Source: Actinomycetota bacterium (GTDB lineage Bacteria > Actinomycetota > Rubrobacteria > Rubrobacterales > Rubrobacteraceae). Taken from it: 60,919 nucleotides of DNA. Under the pieces are notes generated by a model that saw nothing but the letters and a program-made list of their open reading frames with translations, was not told the DNA's origin and did no database searches. Shown here one piece after another: positions 16,376-24,959 of the stretch. A program made the position numbers and the translations under genes. Within the stretch, counting starts at the first letter, position 1, and each line of letters opens with the position of its first letter. The DNA lies in assembly GCA_902810695.1 (NCBI GenBank), contig CADDYV010000016.1, forward strand, positions 1 to 60,919, written 5' to 3'.

Positions 16376-16591
16376 CACCCTCACCAGGCTCTATGCCAGA
16401 GGATCCGGCTGCACGGAACATTCGCGCTCACGGTGTCGAGAGGATAAGTCCCGCAGCCTCCACTGATGAATCCGGCAGTGATCACTCTGGACACGCGCAC
16501 CTCCATCTAGAGTGCTCCGCCAATAGTATATGCGACGAAGTCGGGGCCGTTCGCCCGTTTTATCGCCCGCGCACTCGCCCAATCCATCCTC

Positions 16592-17221
16592 CTAAGAAGG
16601 TGAAGGATGTTCGGGGTTGGGTTTCTTGAGCGGGTCCCGTCCGGGCTCGACTCCCTCTGCAGAGGGCAGACGACTCAAGTATTCGGGATAGCTTCCCCGA
16701 TAGCCCAGAGCACGAGCCACCGGAGCGAGGACTCCGAACAGAAGCCTCTGCAATATCAGGGGCGGCCTGGTGAAGACTATGACATCTTCGAACTCGCGCG
16801 CGATCAACGCGAGTTGCAACAGGTTGGGGATTCCTCTGGCGTTCGTCCTGCCGTCCCGGGCGAGCCCGAAGAGGTTGCAGATCATCTCCTCAAACCTCTT
16901 TCCGGGTTGGATCTCGACTATAACGTGCGCCTCCTCTTCACCGGCATTCCACCAGTCGTGGGCCACGCCCGGCAGCACGTACAGCCGCTCTCCCAGCTTT
17001 GCGATGGACTCGCGCCCGTCAATGCGGAATCCCACCCGTCCACGCATCACCGTGAAGCTCTCCTCTATGTTCGGGTGGACGTGCTCTCCCACCACCGCTC
17101 CGCCGGGCCTGACGTACAGATCAGCCACCAGCAACTCTCCGCCGGACTCTTCCGTACCGACCCGGACTACCGCCCGCTCGCCGGTTACCGGATTCTCTAT
17201 CACTTCTCCTGCTCTGGACAT
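16592..17221 (-). CDS. Cupin domain protein
   Basis: 209 residues from ATG 17221 behind AAAGGGG. Residues about 20-115 form one cupin barrel: EHVHPNIEESFTVMRGRVGF supplies the first metal motif (H-x-H and E) and VLPGVAHDWWNAG the second His. The C-terminal 90 residues are helical with hydrophobic stretches (LILQRLLFGVLAPVARALG) and end in a Pro-rich tail. Such long single cupins are often annotated without function. The 216 bases between this gene and the ferredoxin hold no convincing gene. Membrane protein gene upstream, same direction. Confidence 0.8.
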   Translation of the reverse strand: MSRAGEVIENPVTGERAVVRVGTEESGGELLVADLYVRPGGAVVGEHVHPNIEESFTVMRGRVGFRIDGRESIAKLGERLYVLPGVAHDWWNAGEEEAHVIVEIQPGKRFEEMICNLFGLARDGRTNARGIPNLLQLALIAREFEDVIVFTRPPLILQRLLFGVLAPVARALGYRGSYPEYLSRLPSAEGVEPGRDPLKKPNPEHPSPS

Positions 17222-17281
17222 GCTTTCCCCTTTCGTCGTTCGGTCCGGCTTGGTTCATGCTCGGCGCGTGGCTCTTCTATT

Positions 17282-17722
17282 TCAACTCCCGGACGTCAGG
17301 GTGACGTTGCGCAGACGCTGGACGCAGAGGTATTCGGCAAGGATCAACAATCCCACATACACGTCGTTCTCGAACCAGCCCAAAGTAGTCTGTGCACCAA
17401 GCACAAAGACGGTGGGATAGTAGAAGATGCCCACCAGAATCAGCACCAGCACCGCCACGCCAACAACCCGCCAGGCCCAGGTTCTGTCCGTACGCGCCAG
17501 TGCCGCCAGCCCGAAGCCGATCACATAGAAAACCCAGAGCTGCGGGTCTCGCGGGTCGCTGCCGTAGTTGGTATTGCCAGAGAGCGTGCTGACCAGCGCA
17601 TACAGAGCAGAGACGGCGAATGCCGCCGCCAACACTCCAGCAACCTGAGAGCTATACCGGCGACTCTTCCCTACCCGCGTCGCGCCCGCGTTACCCGGCC
17701 TGCTGGCTGCTTCTGTTGTCAT
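17282..17722 (-). CDS. Four-helix integral membrane protein of unknown function
   Basis: 146 residues with four predicted membrane helices: VAGVLAAAFAVSALYALV, LWVFYVIGFGLAALA, VVGVAVLVLILVGIFY and a last segment VYVGLLILAEYLCV. A basic N-terminal 25 residues precedes the first helix. The pattern of short loops resembles small proteins of the DUF4345/DoxX kind but I see no diagnostic motif. It lies 60 bases upstream of the cupin gene and 71 bases downstream of the seven-helix sensor-like gene, all in one direction. Confidence 0.7.
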   Translation of the reverse strand: MTTEAASRPGNAGATRVGKSRRYSSQVAGVLAAAFAVSALYALVSTLSGNTNYGSDPRDPQLWVFYVIGFGLAALARTDRTWAWRVVGVAVLVLILVGIFYYPTVFVLGAQTTLGWFENDVYVGLLILAEYLCVQRLRNVTLTSGS

Positions 17723-17793
17723 CTGCCCCTTCTTTCCTGTTCCATTGTGATTCAGGCTCTCCAGATTTGCGCTCGCGCATAAATCTTTCTTCG

Positions 17794-19122
17794 CTAACGT
17801 TCTCCTCTATTCCCTCTGCCTAACGATTGGCGCGCTTCGTGTCTGTCGGGGTTGCACAACCACAGCGAGGCGTGCTCGGGCTGTAGCGTATCTTCAACAA
17901 CAGATAGCATCTCCGTGGTCAAACTCTCCAGATCCACTTCGTCGCGCAGCCTTCTCGAGAAAGCCTCAAGCGTCTTTTGCGCGTCGTACTTCCTGCGGTA
18001 AAAGCGCCTGTCTATAACCGTCTGGATGCGCTTCCTGAAAGGGTTGAACAGAGCGGCTATCACCAGCGTGGAAGCAACAACCGCAAGCTGCGAGCCCTCT
18101 CCGGTCAGACTGCGGAAAGCAAACTGCAGCAGCGCGACGCACCCCAGATAAACCAGCACCAGAGAAGCGGTGAGGATGAGGTAGACGAGGCTGCGGTTGA
18201 TAATGAGGTCTATCTCGTAGAGGCGGTATTTGAGGACGGCTACCCCGATCGCGGTCGCGAGGCCGAAAACACCGACGATCAGGACCGCGAAGCTGGCCCA
18301 GAAGACCCACCGCACGCCTATCTCTGCGGAGACGACGTACGTCAGGACGAAGCTTCCCGCCATCACCGCCCCGGCGTAGGCGAACCACTTGATCTGCTCC
18401 CGCTCCTCTCCCCTTGTCCAGCGCAGCCTGAGAAACAGGGAAACCGCTGCGACAAGCGCGAGAATTCCGTTTTCGAGCGTCGTCGAGACGCTTACCACCG
18501 AACCCAAAAGGCTTTGGGCACCCTCGATCCCGAAGGGATTCTGGATGGAGCCGAGCCAGATGACAGGGCCGGACATCAAGGCCGAGGAGAGGATGCTCGC
18601 CACCAGCACGGCCACGCTGAACCACGCAAACCACCGCCAGCGGCGGGATGGCAGCCTGCCGTTGGGAAACAACAGAAGCAGGAACACCAGCAGGCAGGTA
18701 CCCGGTGCCCAGAACCACGAGGAGATCCAGGCCATCGCCTCGCCGCCCGGAAGCGAGCCGGGCTCGGCGCGTAGCGCGTAGATAGCGTACTGGGAAGAGA
18801 AGTGCTCTACTGCGCTATTGAGACCCAGCGCGCAGATGATCCAACCAACAGGTGTCTCGGGGCGGCGCGAGGAGATCACCGCTCCGACCGGCGCGGCAGC
18901 TATCGCAGACACCGTGAGCATGGCCCCGTAATCAAAGATGTGCACGTTCGGGTGGGAACGGTTCAGGATCAGGAGCAGCACAGCGAGCGCCGTCAGCGCC
19001 CCGGACAGCAGGCACAGCGACCAGGACAGCCAGGCAGCGGCGCGAGGGCTAACCCCGGCACCCCACCGAAATGGATGAACGTTTCGCGTACGCTCAGTCC
19101 CGGCGGATCGTGTACCAGACAC
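17794..19122 (-). CDS. Multi-helix sensor-like membrane protein lacking a kinase domain
   Basis: 442 residues. About ten hydrophobic segments fill residues 25-360. The segment ending LKYRLYEIDLIINRSLVYLIL and NPFRKRIQTVIDRRFYRRKYDAQKTLEAF is characteristic of the membrane part of a class of histidine kinases and adenylate-cyclase-like sensors. After it only 60 residues remain (LESLTTEMLSVVEDTLQPEHASLWL), the start of a GAF-like region. No H-box or ATP-binding domain follows, and none is encoded downstream. It may act through another protein or be a truncated receptor. Two direct repeats CGTTACGG lie about 100 bases upstream. Confidence 0.75.
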   Translation of the reverse strand: MSGTRSAGTERTRNVHPFRWGAGVSPRAAAWLSWSLCLLSGALTALAVLLLILNRSHPNVHIFDYGAMLTVSAIAAAPVGAVISSRRPETPVGWIICALGLNSAVEHFSSQYAIYALRAEPGSLPGGEAMAWISSWFWAPGTCLLVFLLLLFPNGRLPSRRWRWFAWFSVAVLVASILSSALMSGPVIWLGSIQNPFGIEGAQSLLGSVVSVSTTLENGILALVAAVSLFLRLRWTRGEEREQIKWFAYAGAVMAGSFVLTYVVSAEIGVRWVFWASFAVLIVGVFGLATAIGVAVLKYRLYEIDLIINRSLVYLILTASLVLVYLGCVALLQFAFRSLTGEGSQLAVVASTLVIAALFNPFRKRIQTVIDRRFYRRKYDAQKTLEAFSRRLRDEVDLESLTTEMLSVVEDTLQPEHASLWLCNPDRHEARQSLGRGNRGER

Positions 19123-19299
19123 CGTTGTATTCCTTCCCGGCCCCCTGACCCAAAACCCGCCGGGAAGCCGCTTGCCCTACGCTGATTCCATTTTATGCCG
19201 CATCCGTTCCGGGATCGTTACGGAAAACGTTACGGGGATAGCTCTCCCGAAAAATCCAACCGCAACCGGAAGCCGTGGCTTGTCGGCGAGGCCATTGCC

Positions 19300-20745
19300 T
19301 CAGAAAGAGATCGCAGAAAGGCCAGTCTCGGCGCGCTCCTGCACCCTTCTCGCCATTCCACTCTTCTTGGCCGCCTCGGATACGGCCTCCGCCACCGCCG
19401 GTGCCACCCGCTCGTCGAAAACGCTCGGGATGATGTAGTCCACCGAGAGTTGCTCTTCAGAGATGACCCCGGCTATGGCCTCGGCTGCCGCCAGCTTCAT
19501 CTCCTCGTCTATCCCTCGCGCCCTTACATCCAGCGCGCCCCGGAAAATCCCCGGGAAGCAGAGGACGTTGTTGATCTGGTTGGGGTAGTCGCTCCTCCCG
19601 GTGGCGATGATCCTGGCATGCCCCATCGCTTCTTCGGGCATGATCTCGGGGTCCGGGTTGGCCATGGCGAAGATTATCGGCTCTTGAGCCATCTTCTTCA
19701 GGTGCTCGACCGTGAGCACCCTGGGAACCGAGAGCCCCAGGAACAGGTCCGCGCCTTCCACGGCCTCCGAAAGCCCTCCCGTAAGTCCCTCCGGGTTGGT
19801 GCTCTCGGCAAACCACCTCTGGGAGGGGTTCAGATCCTCCCTGCCGGTATGCACGATGCCGTACTGGTCGCAGCCGACGATGTTTCTGACCCCGGCGGCC
19901 AGCAGGATCCTGGCGCAAGCTATCCCCGCAGCCCCGGTTCCGGTCATCGCAACCCGCAAATCTTCCATCTTCTTGCCGGTGATCTTCAAGGAGTTGATGA
20001 GCGCCGCCAGAACGACTACCGCCGTGCCGTGCTGGTCGTCGTGGAAGACCGGTATCTCTATCTCCCGCTTCAACCTCTCCTCGATCTCGAAGCACCTCGG
20101 CGCGGAGATGTCTTCGAGGTTTATCCCGCCAAAGCCGGGGGATATATTTTTCACGGTCTCGACGATCTTATCGGGGTCTTTGGTGCCGAGGCAGATGGGG
20201 AAGGCGTCAACATCCGCGAACCCCTTGAAGAGCATCGCCTTCCCCTCCATCACCGGCATCGCGGCTTCGGGTCCTATATCTCCGAGTCCCAGCACCGCCG
20301 TCCCATCGGTGACGACCGCAATCGTGTTGCGCTTGATGGTGAGGTTGAAGACCCTCTCGGGATCCTGGGCGATGGCCCGGCACACCCTGGCGACACCCGG
20401 CGTGTAGACCATCGAGAGATCATCGCGCGTGGCGATCTGGCGTCTGGAGCGGACCTCGATCTTACCCCCGAGGTGGATGAGGAAAGTCCGGTCGGAGACG
20501 TTTACGACCTCCACCTCCGGCAAGGAATTCACCGCTCTGACTAGTGCCTGGCCGTGCTCGGAGTCGCGGGCGTTGACTGTAATATCACGCACCGACTTCT
20601 GCTGGCCTATCCGGACGATGTCCACCGCCCCCACTATCCCCCCAGCTTCGCCGATGGCCGTCATGATCTTGCCCAGAGAGCCCGCCCGGTGGGGATACTC
20701 CACCCTCAAGGTCATGCTGTAACTCGCGCTCGGTATGGCTTCCAT
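19300..20745 (-). CDS. NAD-type malic enzyme with N-terminal ACT domain
   Basis: 481 residues. Residues about 8-85 are an ACT domain (LRVEYPHRAGSLGKIMTAIGEAGG), a ligand-binding regulatory module. The malic enzyme part follows with SMVYTPGVARVC carrying the catalytic Tyr, MEGKAMLFKGFADVDAFPI with the catalytic Lys, HDDQHGTA for metal binding and the NAD fold MTGTGAAGIACARILL. It decarboxylates malate to pyruvate in the cytoplasm. The ACT fusion, as in other bacterial malic enzymes, suggests allosteric control by an amino acid. The gene stands alone. Confidence 0.93.
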   Translation of the reverse strand: MEAIPSASYSMTLRVEYPHRAGSLGKIMTAIGEAGGIVGAVDIVRIGQQKSVRDITVNARDSEHGQALVRAVNSLPEVEVVNVSDRTFLIHLGGKIEVRSRRQIATRDDLSMVYTPGVARVCRAIAQDPERVFNLTIKRNTIAVVTDGTAVLGLGDIGPEAAMPVMEGKAMLFKGFADVDAFPICLGTKDPDKIVETVKNISPGFGGINLEDISAPRCFEIEERLKREIEIPVFHDDQHGTAVVVLAALINSLKITGKKMEDLRVAMTGTGAAGIACARILLAAGVRNIVGCDQYGIVHTGREDLNPSQRWFAESTNPEGLTGGLSEAVEGADLFLGLSVPRVLTVEHLKKMAQEPIIFAMANPDPEIMPEEAMGHARIIATGRSDYPNQINNVLCFPGIFRGALDVRARGIDEEMKLAAAEAIAGVISEEQLSVDYIIPSVFDERVAPAVAEAVSEAAKKSGMARRVQERAETGLSAISF

Positions 20746-20844
20746 GGCTTGCTAACGATCCCTTCCTCCGGTTGATTTTCCTACTTATGGTGTGGATTTT
20801 ATTCTAGCTACATCCCTGCGATAAATGCACTAGATCATCCGGGT

Positions 20845-21300
20845 CTAAACCGGCAGGTATCCAGCGTCGCCGGGGAGATCCTTGCCGGGCAGGGCCTCGC
20901 GTCGGGCGATAAACCACCGCCCCAGAGGCGTGCGCGGGCCAGCCTCCTCTGCGGCCTGTTTCAGCCCGGCTCTCAACTCGTGTAGTATCGGGGGGCGCTC
21001 GCCGTAGGAGATAACCTCCAGCTCCGCAACGACCGCCGCGTCAATGAACCCGCCCCAGCGTCCGCTCGCCTCGTCATCCGGCTCCGGCGGCGAGGAGAAG
21101 GCACGCTTTATCTCCGCCGGTAGTGGCGTATTCTCGATGATATCCACCCGCTCCGGCTCACCCTCTACAGGGTTTGCTTCCTTGAGGTAATTGCGGGCGC
21201 TCATGAGCAATAGACGCGAGGGAACAGTTCGTTTGTTCCAGGACTCCCCCACCGCCTCCCAGTTGACGAATGACCCGCCGTAGAGCGACTCAAGGTCCAT
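20845..21300 (-). CDS. Hypothetical protein coupled to the penicillin-binding protein gene
   Basis: 151 residues from ATG 21300, two bases after the stop of the PBP gene, with GGGGGAC just upstream inside that gene, so translation is probably coupled. The protein is soluble, acidic, and begins MDLESLYGGSFVNWEAVGESWNKR. No signal peptide, membrane helix or known motif is seen. A longer reading frame extends upstream to 21663 but there it only overlaps the PBP gene and lacks plausible composition. Its position suggests a role linked to wall synthesis, though this is only context. Confidence 0.7.
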   Translation of the reverse strand: MDLESLYGGSFVNWEAVGESWNKRTVPSRLLLMSARNYLKEANPVEGEPERVDIIENTPLPAEIKRAFSSPPEPDDEASGRWGGFIDAAVVAELEVISYGERPPILHELRAGLKQAAEEAGPRTPLGRWFIARREALPGKDLPGDAGYLPV

Positions 21301-21302
21301 AG

Positions 21303-23387
21303 CTACGGTTGTCCCCCGAAAGCCTCTTTCATGGCCTGGGCCACGGTGTTCTTTATCCTCTGCGCCAACCCGTTTACGGCCTGCAAGGGCGCGGGAGTAG
21401 TGGCGAGTTTGGGCGGCTGTGGCGGCTGCGGTTTCACGGCGTAGCCGCTGGTCTTGATCTTGAACTCGCTCATATCCGCCTGCGGGAAGTCGAGGACCGG
21501 CTGCCCGGCGGTGGCCTGGGACATGTAGCGCGAGAAGATGTCCAGCGGGAAGTTCTCCCCGTTGACCTGCGAGAGTCCGTGGACGCCGACCATCGTGTTG
21601 CGTCCCTGCGGATATCCCACCCATACGGCTGTCGAGAGCTGGGGCGTGTAGCCCACGTACCACGCGTCGGTAAAGTCGTCGGTGGTGCCCGTCTTCCCGG
21701 CCGAGGGACGCCCGATCTCCTTATCGAGGTTGTGAAACTCCGAGACGGTGCCGGACTTCACCACCTGCCGCAAGACCTGCGTCTCCGCAGCCGCTTCGTT
21801 GCTGGAGAGTATCCGATCACCGCTCACTCGATGGTCGTAGAGCCGATTCCGATGGCCGAAGTTTATTTGGCTGATCTTCTCGACCGCGTAGGGCTTGCGG
21901 TAGACGCCCCCGGCGGCGATGGTCGCATACGCTGAGGCCATATCCAGCGGGCTCACCCCGACGCGCAACCCGCCGATGGCCGTGGACGGGTAGGGGTCCA
22001 GCGGCGTCGTAATCCCCAGATCATGCGCCATCCTGACGACGTTCTCCAGACCAACGTCGGCGGCAAGCTGCATAAAGACCGTGTTATCCGACTGGGCCAT
22101 CGCCTGCTCCACCGTAATGTCGCCGCGCTGCACAAGGCCGTAGTTCTTGACGGAATAGGTCTTGCCGTCGAAGCTCACGTCGAGATTGTGGGAGTCATAG
22201 ACCGTCTTGGGCGAGATGCCCTGCTTGAGTGCCGCGGCGAGCACGAAGGGTTTGAAGGCGCTCCCCGGTTGCCTGCGGGCGTCGAGCGCGAGGTTGAAGT
22301 CCCCGTCCTGCCCGACGAGCACCCGAATAGCCCCGGTCTGGGGCTGGATGGTTACCACCGACGCCGAGGGATCGGAAGGTTCGTAGAGCACCTCTTTAGC
22401 AGATGCGGCGGCTTCGCGCTGCATCTTCGGGCTGAGGGTCGTGTGAATCCTCAATCCCCCGCGCTTCAGGGCATCGGGGCCGAGTATATCCGTTACCTCC
22501 CGGCGAACCTTGTCCATAAAGGGCTGGTATACAGTGTTCTCCTGGTTCTGACCGGAGACGAACTTCAGGGTGGCTTTCTCAGCTTTGCGGTGTTGCGCGG
22601 CGGATATCATACCCTGTTTCTGCATGAGGTCCAGCACCTCGTTGCGGCGCTCGGTGGCGCGCCTGTAGCCTTCTCTGGTTGCAGGATAGGTCGAGGGAGC
22701 GTGCAGAAAACCGGCGAGGGCGGCGGCCTGAGATAAGGATAGATCCCTGGCATCTTTCCCAAAATACGCCTGGGCGGCTTCCTGGGCTCCGTAGGCCTCG
22801 CGTCCGTAGTAGACGGTGTTGAGGTAGGTTGTCAGTATCTGTTTCTTGGTGTGGTGCTGCTCGTAGGCGGCGGCGAGCAGCGCCTCCCTCAGACGGCGCC
22901 AGAACGAGAGGTTATCCCGCTGCGCCCTCGGGATAAAGAGATTCTTTATTAGCTGCTCGGTGATCGTGGAGCCGCCCTCCTCGACCTGCTGGGAGCGGAG
23001 ATCCTCCCATGCCGCGCGCGCGATACCCCTGATATCGAACCCGCCGTGCTCGTAGAAACGCCGGTCTTCGGTGGCGACGACCGCCTTCGGCAGGTATCTA
23101 CCCAGGTCCTTGTACCCCACGGTCTCGCGGTTCTTTTCTCCGGCCAACTCGCCTATCTCCTCGCCGTTTTTGGCGTAGACGTAGGAGTTCTGGGAGAGTT
23201 TGGGATAGGCTCTGTCCAATCTGCTCCCGTACCGGTGGACCTCGTAGAGGTAGAGCGTCGTAATCACAGCCAGCCCGCCCACCGCGAAAAAAAGCGCGAC
23301 GTTGAACGATATTCGGAAGATCCGCAACGTCCAGAGCCCCACGCGCCTCCAGGTCTTCCGGCTGCTGGTTTTGAAGAAATCGTTCAC
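21303..23387 (-). CDS. Class A penicillin-binding protein (PBP1a-like)
   Basis: 694 residues from GTG 23387. A membrane anchor covers about residues 28-50. The glycosyltransferase domain (GT51) has ATEDRRFYEHGG with catalytic Glu107 and GGSTITEQL near 138-146. The transpeptidase domain has Ser376-x-x-Lys379 in PGSAFK, SDN at 433-435 and KTG at 575-577. The C-terminus is Pro-rich (KPQPPQPPK). The enzyme polymerises and crosslinks peptidoglycan outside the membrane. All catalytic residues are present. A small hypothetical gene follows two bases downstream. Confidence 0.95.
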   Translation of the reverse strand: MNDFFKTSSRKTWRRVGLWTLRIFRISFNVALFFAVGGLAVITTLYLYEVHRYGSRLDRAYPKLSQNSYVYAKNGEEIGELAGEKNRETVGYKDLGRYLPKAVVATEDRRFYEHGGFDIRGIARAAWEDLRSQQVEEGGSTITEQLIKNLFIPRAQRDNLSFWRRLREALLAAAYEQHHTKKQILTTYLNTVYYGREAYGAQEAAQAYFGKDARDLSLSQAAALAGFLHAPSTYPATREGYRRATERRNEVLDLMQKQGMISAAQHRKAEKATLKFVSGQNQENTVYQPFMDKVRREVTDILGPDALKRGGLRIHTTLSPKMQREAAASAKEVLYEPSDPSASVVTIQPQTGAIRVLVGQDGDFNLALDARRQPGSAFKPFVLAAALKQGISPKTVYDSHNLDVSFDGKTYSVKNYGLVQRGDITVEQAMAQSDNTVFMQLAADVGLENVVRMAHDLGITTPLDPYPSTAIGGLRVGVSPLDMASAYATIAAGGVYRKPYAVEKISQINFGHRNRLYDHRVSGDRILSSNEAAAETQVLRQVVKSGTVSEFHNLDKEIGRPSAGKTGTTDDFTDAWYVGYTPQLSTAVWVGYPQGRNTMVGVHGLSQVNGENFPLDIFSRYMSQATAGQPVLDFPQADMSEFKIKTSGYAVKPQPPQPPKLATTPAPLQAVNGLAQRIKNTVAQAMKEAFGGQP

Positions 23388-23504
23388 GATTATCCCCGGT
23401 AGTATACTTTACTTACTTATCGGGCTGGATCACCTGAAAAGCGCCTCCCTTCTTCTAGTACGCATGTAAAAGAGAAAAGTTTTGAGCGGTGTTAGTATGT
23501 TTGT

Positions 23505-23810
23505 ATGCCAGAGCTTGCCTGCACAGCCCGCCGCATGGGAGATTACGAGAGCCGCACCGAGGAGTACGAGCTGGCCTTCTCGGTAGACGGCTCGGAGCCG
23601 CGGACACTGGAGATTAAATACCAGGCGGCGCGGGCTTATGAGATCAACGAGGCCCTGGATGCCTGCGTCGAGACTGCCCGCGAAGCCATCTCCGAGGCCG
23701 GACTGGATGCACGCCCCACCGATGAGGCTCTCTCGCAGTTCGCCTGGAAGGCGATCCAGTCGGTCAAATACGAAGAAGGCGCGGCGAAAACCTCAAGCCT
23801 GGAGCTTTGA
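23505..23810 (+). CDS. Hypothetical acidic protein
   Basis: 101 residues from ATG 23505. The composition is that of a soluble acidic alpha/beta protein, with YESRTEEYELAFSVDGSEPRTLEIKYQAARAYEINEALDACVETAREAI in its first half. No family recognised. No clear ribosome binding site precedes the ATG, which could mean a leaderless message or a different start. It diverges from the PBP gene (gap 117 bases) and converges on the small gene at 23863. Confidence 0.6.
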   Translation: MPELACTARRMGDYESRTEEYELAFSVDGSEPRTLEIKYQAARAYEINEALDACVETAREAISEAGLDARPTDEALSQFAWKAIQSVKYEEGAAKTSSLEL

Positions 23811-23862
23811 CCAGGATAGGGCTGCGATGTCCTCCCCGACGTTTGTCTCTATCTCCTCCGGC

Positions 23863-24072
23863 TTACGCCACTACGATCCCCGAGCTTATTCCCGTAACCA
23901 CGCCCGACTCCCTCACGGCAGAATCCTCCAGATCCACCGGGAACAGTGCCCTAACGTCGGCATCGGGGTATAGAACATCTGCGATCTCCAGACTCCGCGC
24001 AACACTCTCCGCTTGAATCCCAACCTGAAAACAGGTGCAGCCCGTCCGAACCTCTACCGAAACCCGTATCAT
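23863..24072 (-). CDS. Small hypothetical protein
   Basis: 69 residues from ATG 24072. It reads MIRVSVEVRTGCTCFQVGIQ and continues AESVARSLEIADVLYPDADVRALFPVDLE, an alternation of strands and one helix that looks like a genuine small alpha/beta protein with a hydrophobic end (GVVTGISSGIVVA). I cannot name the family. It is convergent with the gene ending at 23810. Confidence 0.5.
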   Translation of the reverse strand: MIRVSVEVRTGCTCFQVGIQAESVARSLEIADVLYPDADVRALFPVDLEDSAVRESGVVTGISSGIVVA

Positions 24073-24138
24073 CTGAACCTCGCTTTCCTCAAAGTCGGCA
24101 ACTTCTCCGGTTTCGCTCTACCTTTGTAAAGCCCACAT

Positions 24139-24172
24139 CCGCCGCTCTCGGACAGCGGTAGGCGGGATTTTT
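24139..24172 (+). terminator. Possible rho-independent terminator
   Basis: CCGCCGCT pairs imperfectly with AGCGGTAGGCGG around CTCGGAC and is followed on the plus strand by GATTTTT (T-run 24168-24172). It lies about 330 bases after the nearest plus-strand gene (end 23810), so its partner transcript is uncertain; it may also insulate hisA from antisense transcription. Confidence 0.4.
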
Positions 24173-24220
24173 GAAAAACTCCTCTAGCGTTCGATCGGCA
24201 AACGGGAAAACCTTGCCAAC

Positions 24221-24949
24221 TTACGGGTTTCGCGCCGCTTTCAGCAGCTCACCGAGCGTAACGCGCCCCTCGTAGAGAGCGGTCCCGACCACGGCACCAA
24301 CGACACCTGGAACCCGCGCGAGAGAAGCGACATCCTTCGTGTCCCTGATCCCACCGCTGGCGATGGTCGGGATGATCCGGGCCACTTCCGAGGTCTCTTC
24401 GAGCGCTGCCCCGTAACCCATGCCGTCGCGGGCGATGTCGGTAAAAAGTACCGAGCAAACGCCGTCGGAAGCAAGTTCAGTGGCGATATCCAGCACGCTT
24501 ATCCCGCTCTCCTGCTGCCAGCCGTGCGTCGCCACGATTCCTTCTCGGGTATCCACGGCGACGACGAGCGCGTCGCCGAGTTCTTCCAGGGCGCGCAGCC
24601 TGAGCTCTCGATCCTCTACCGCAGCCGTACCCAGGACGACCCGCCTCGCGCCCGCTTCTCGCACGGCCCTCACGTCCCGGACGCTCCTGATACCGCCGCC
24701 CACCTGCAGCGGCACGTCCACGGCGCGCGCCATCTCACGGATCAGGGGAAGCTGGGCTGGATATCCCTCTCTCGCGCCATCGAGGTCCACGACGTGGATC
24801 GCACCCGCACCCTGGCGCTGCCACTCGCGGGCACGCTCGGTAGGGTCCGCGTCGTAGCGCCGCACCTGGCCGAAGTCGCCCTGCGCGAGCCGCACGCAAC
24901 TCCCACCCCGGATGTCTATGGCCGGAAAGACTATAAAGCTGGCTCCCAC
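24221..24949 (-). CDS. hisA: Phosphoribosyl-formimino-AICAR ribotide isomerase HisA
   Basis: 242 residues from GTG 24949. A (beta/alpha)8 barrel with FPAIDIRGGSCVRL at the N-terminus (catalytic Asp in AIDI), VGGGIRS for the first phosphate site, VVAVDTREG with the second catalytic Asp, and ASGGIRDTKD for the second phosphate site. It catalyses the fourth step of histidine biosynthesis (ProFAR to PRFAR). In some actinobacteria the homologue PriA also serves tryptophan synthesis; I cannot exclude that. No other his gene is visible, so the pathway is scattered. uppP lies ten bases upstream in the same direction. Confidence 0.93.
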   Translation of the reverse strand: MGASFIVFPAIDIRGGSCVRLAQGDFGQVRRYDADPTERAREWQRQGAGAIHVVDLDGAREGYPAQLPLIREMARAVDVPLQVGGGIRSVRDVRAVREAGARRVVLGTAAVEDRELRLRALEELGDALVVAVDTREGIVATHGWQQESGISVLDIATELASDGVCSVLFTDIARDGMGYGAALEETSEVARIIPTIASGGIRDTKDVASLARVPGVVGAVVGTALYEGRVTLGELLKAARNP

Positions 24950-24959
24950 GCCCTGGATA

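Noticed and set aside
16391-16582. Possible small minus-strand gene between the ferredoxin and cupin genes
   Set aside because: Sixty-odd codons of Arg- and His-rich sequence without a ribosome site or any recognisable pattern.
19216-19235. Two direct repeats CGTTACGG with a 12-base period
   Set aside because: Only two copies and no clear promoter context; mentioned with the sensor-like gene but not called as a regulatory site.
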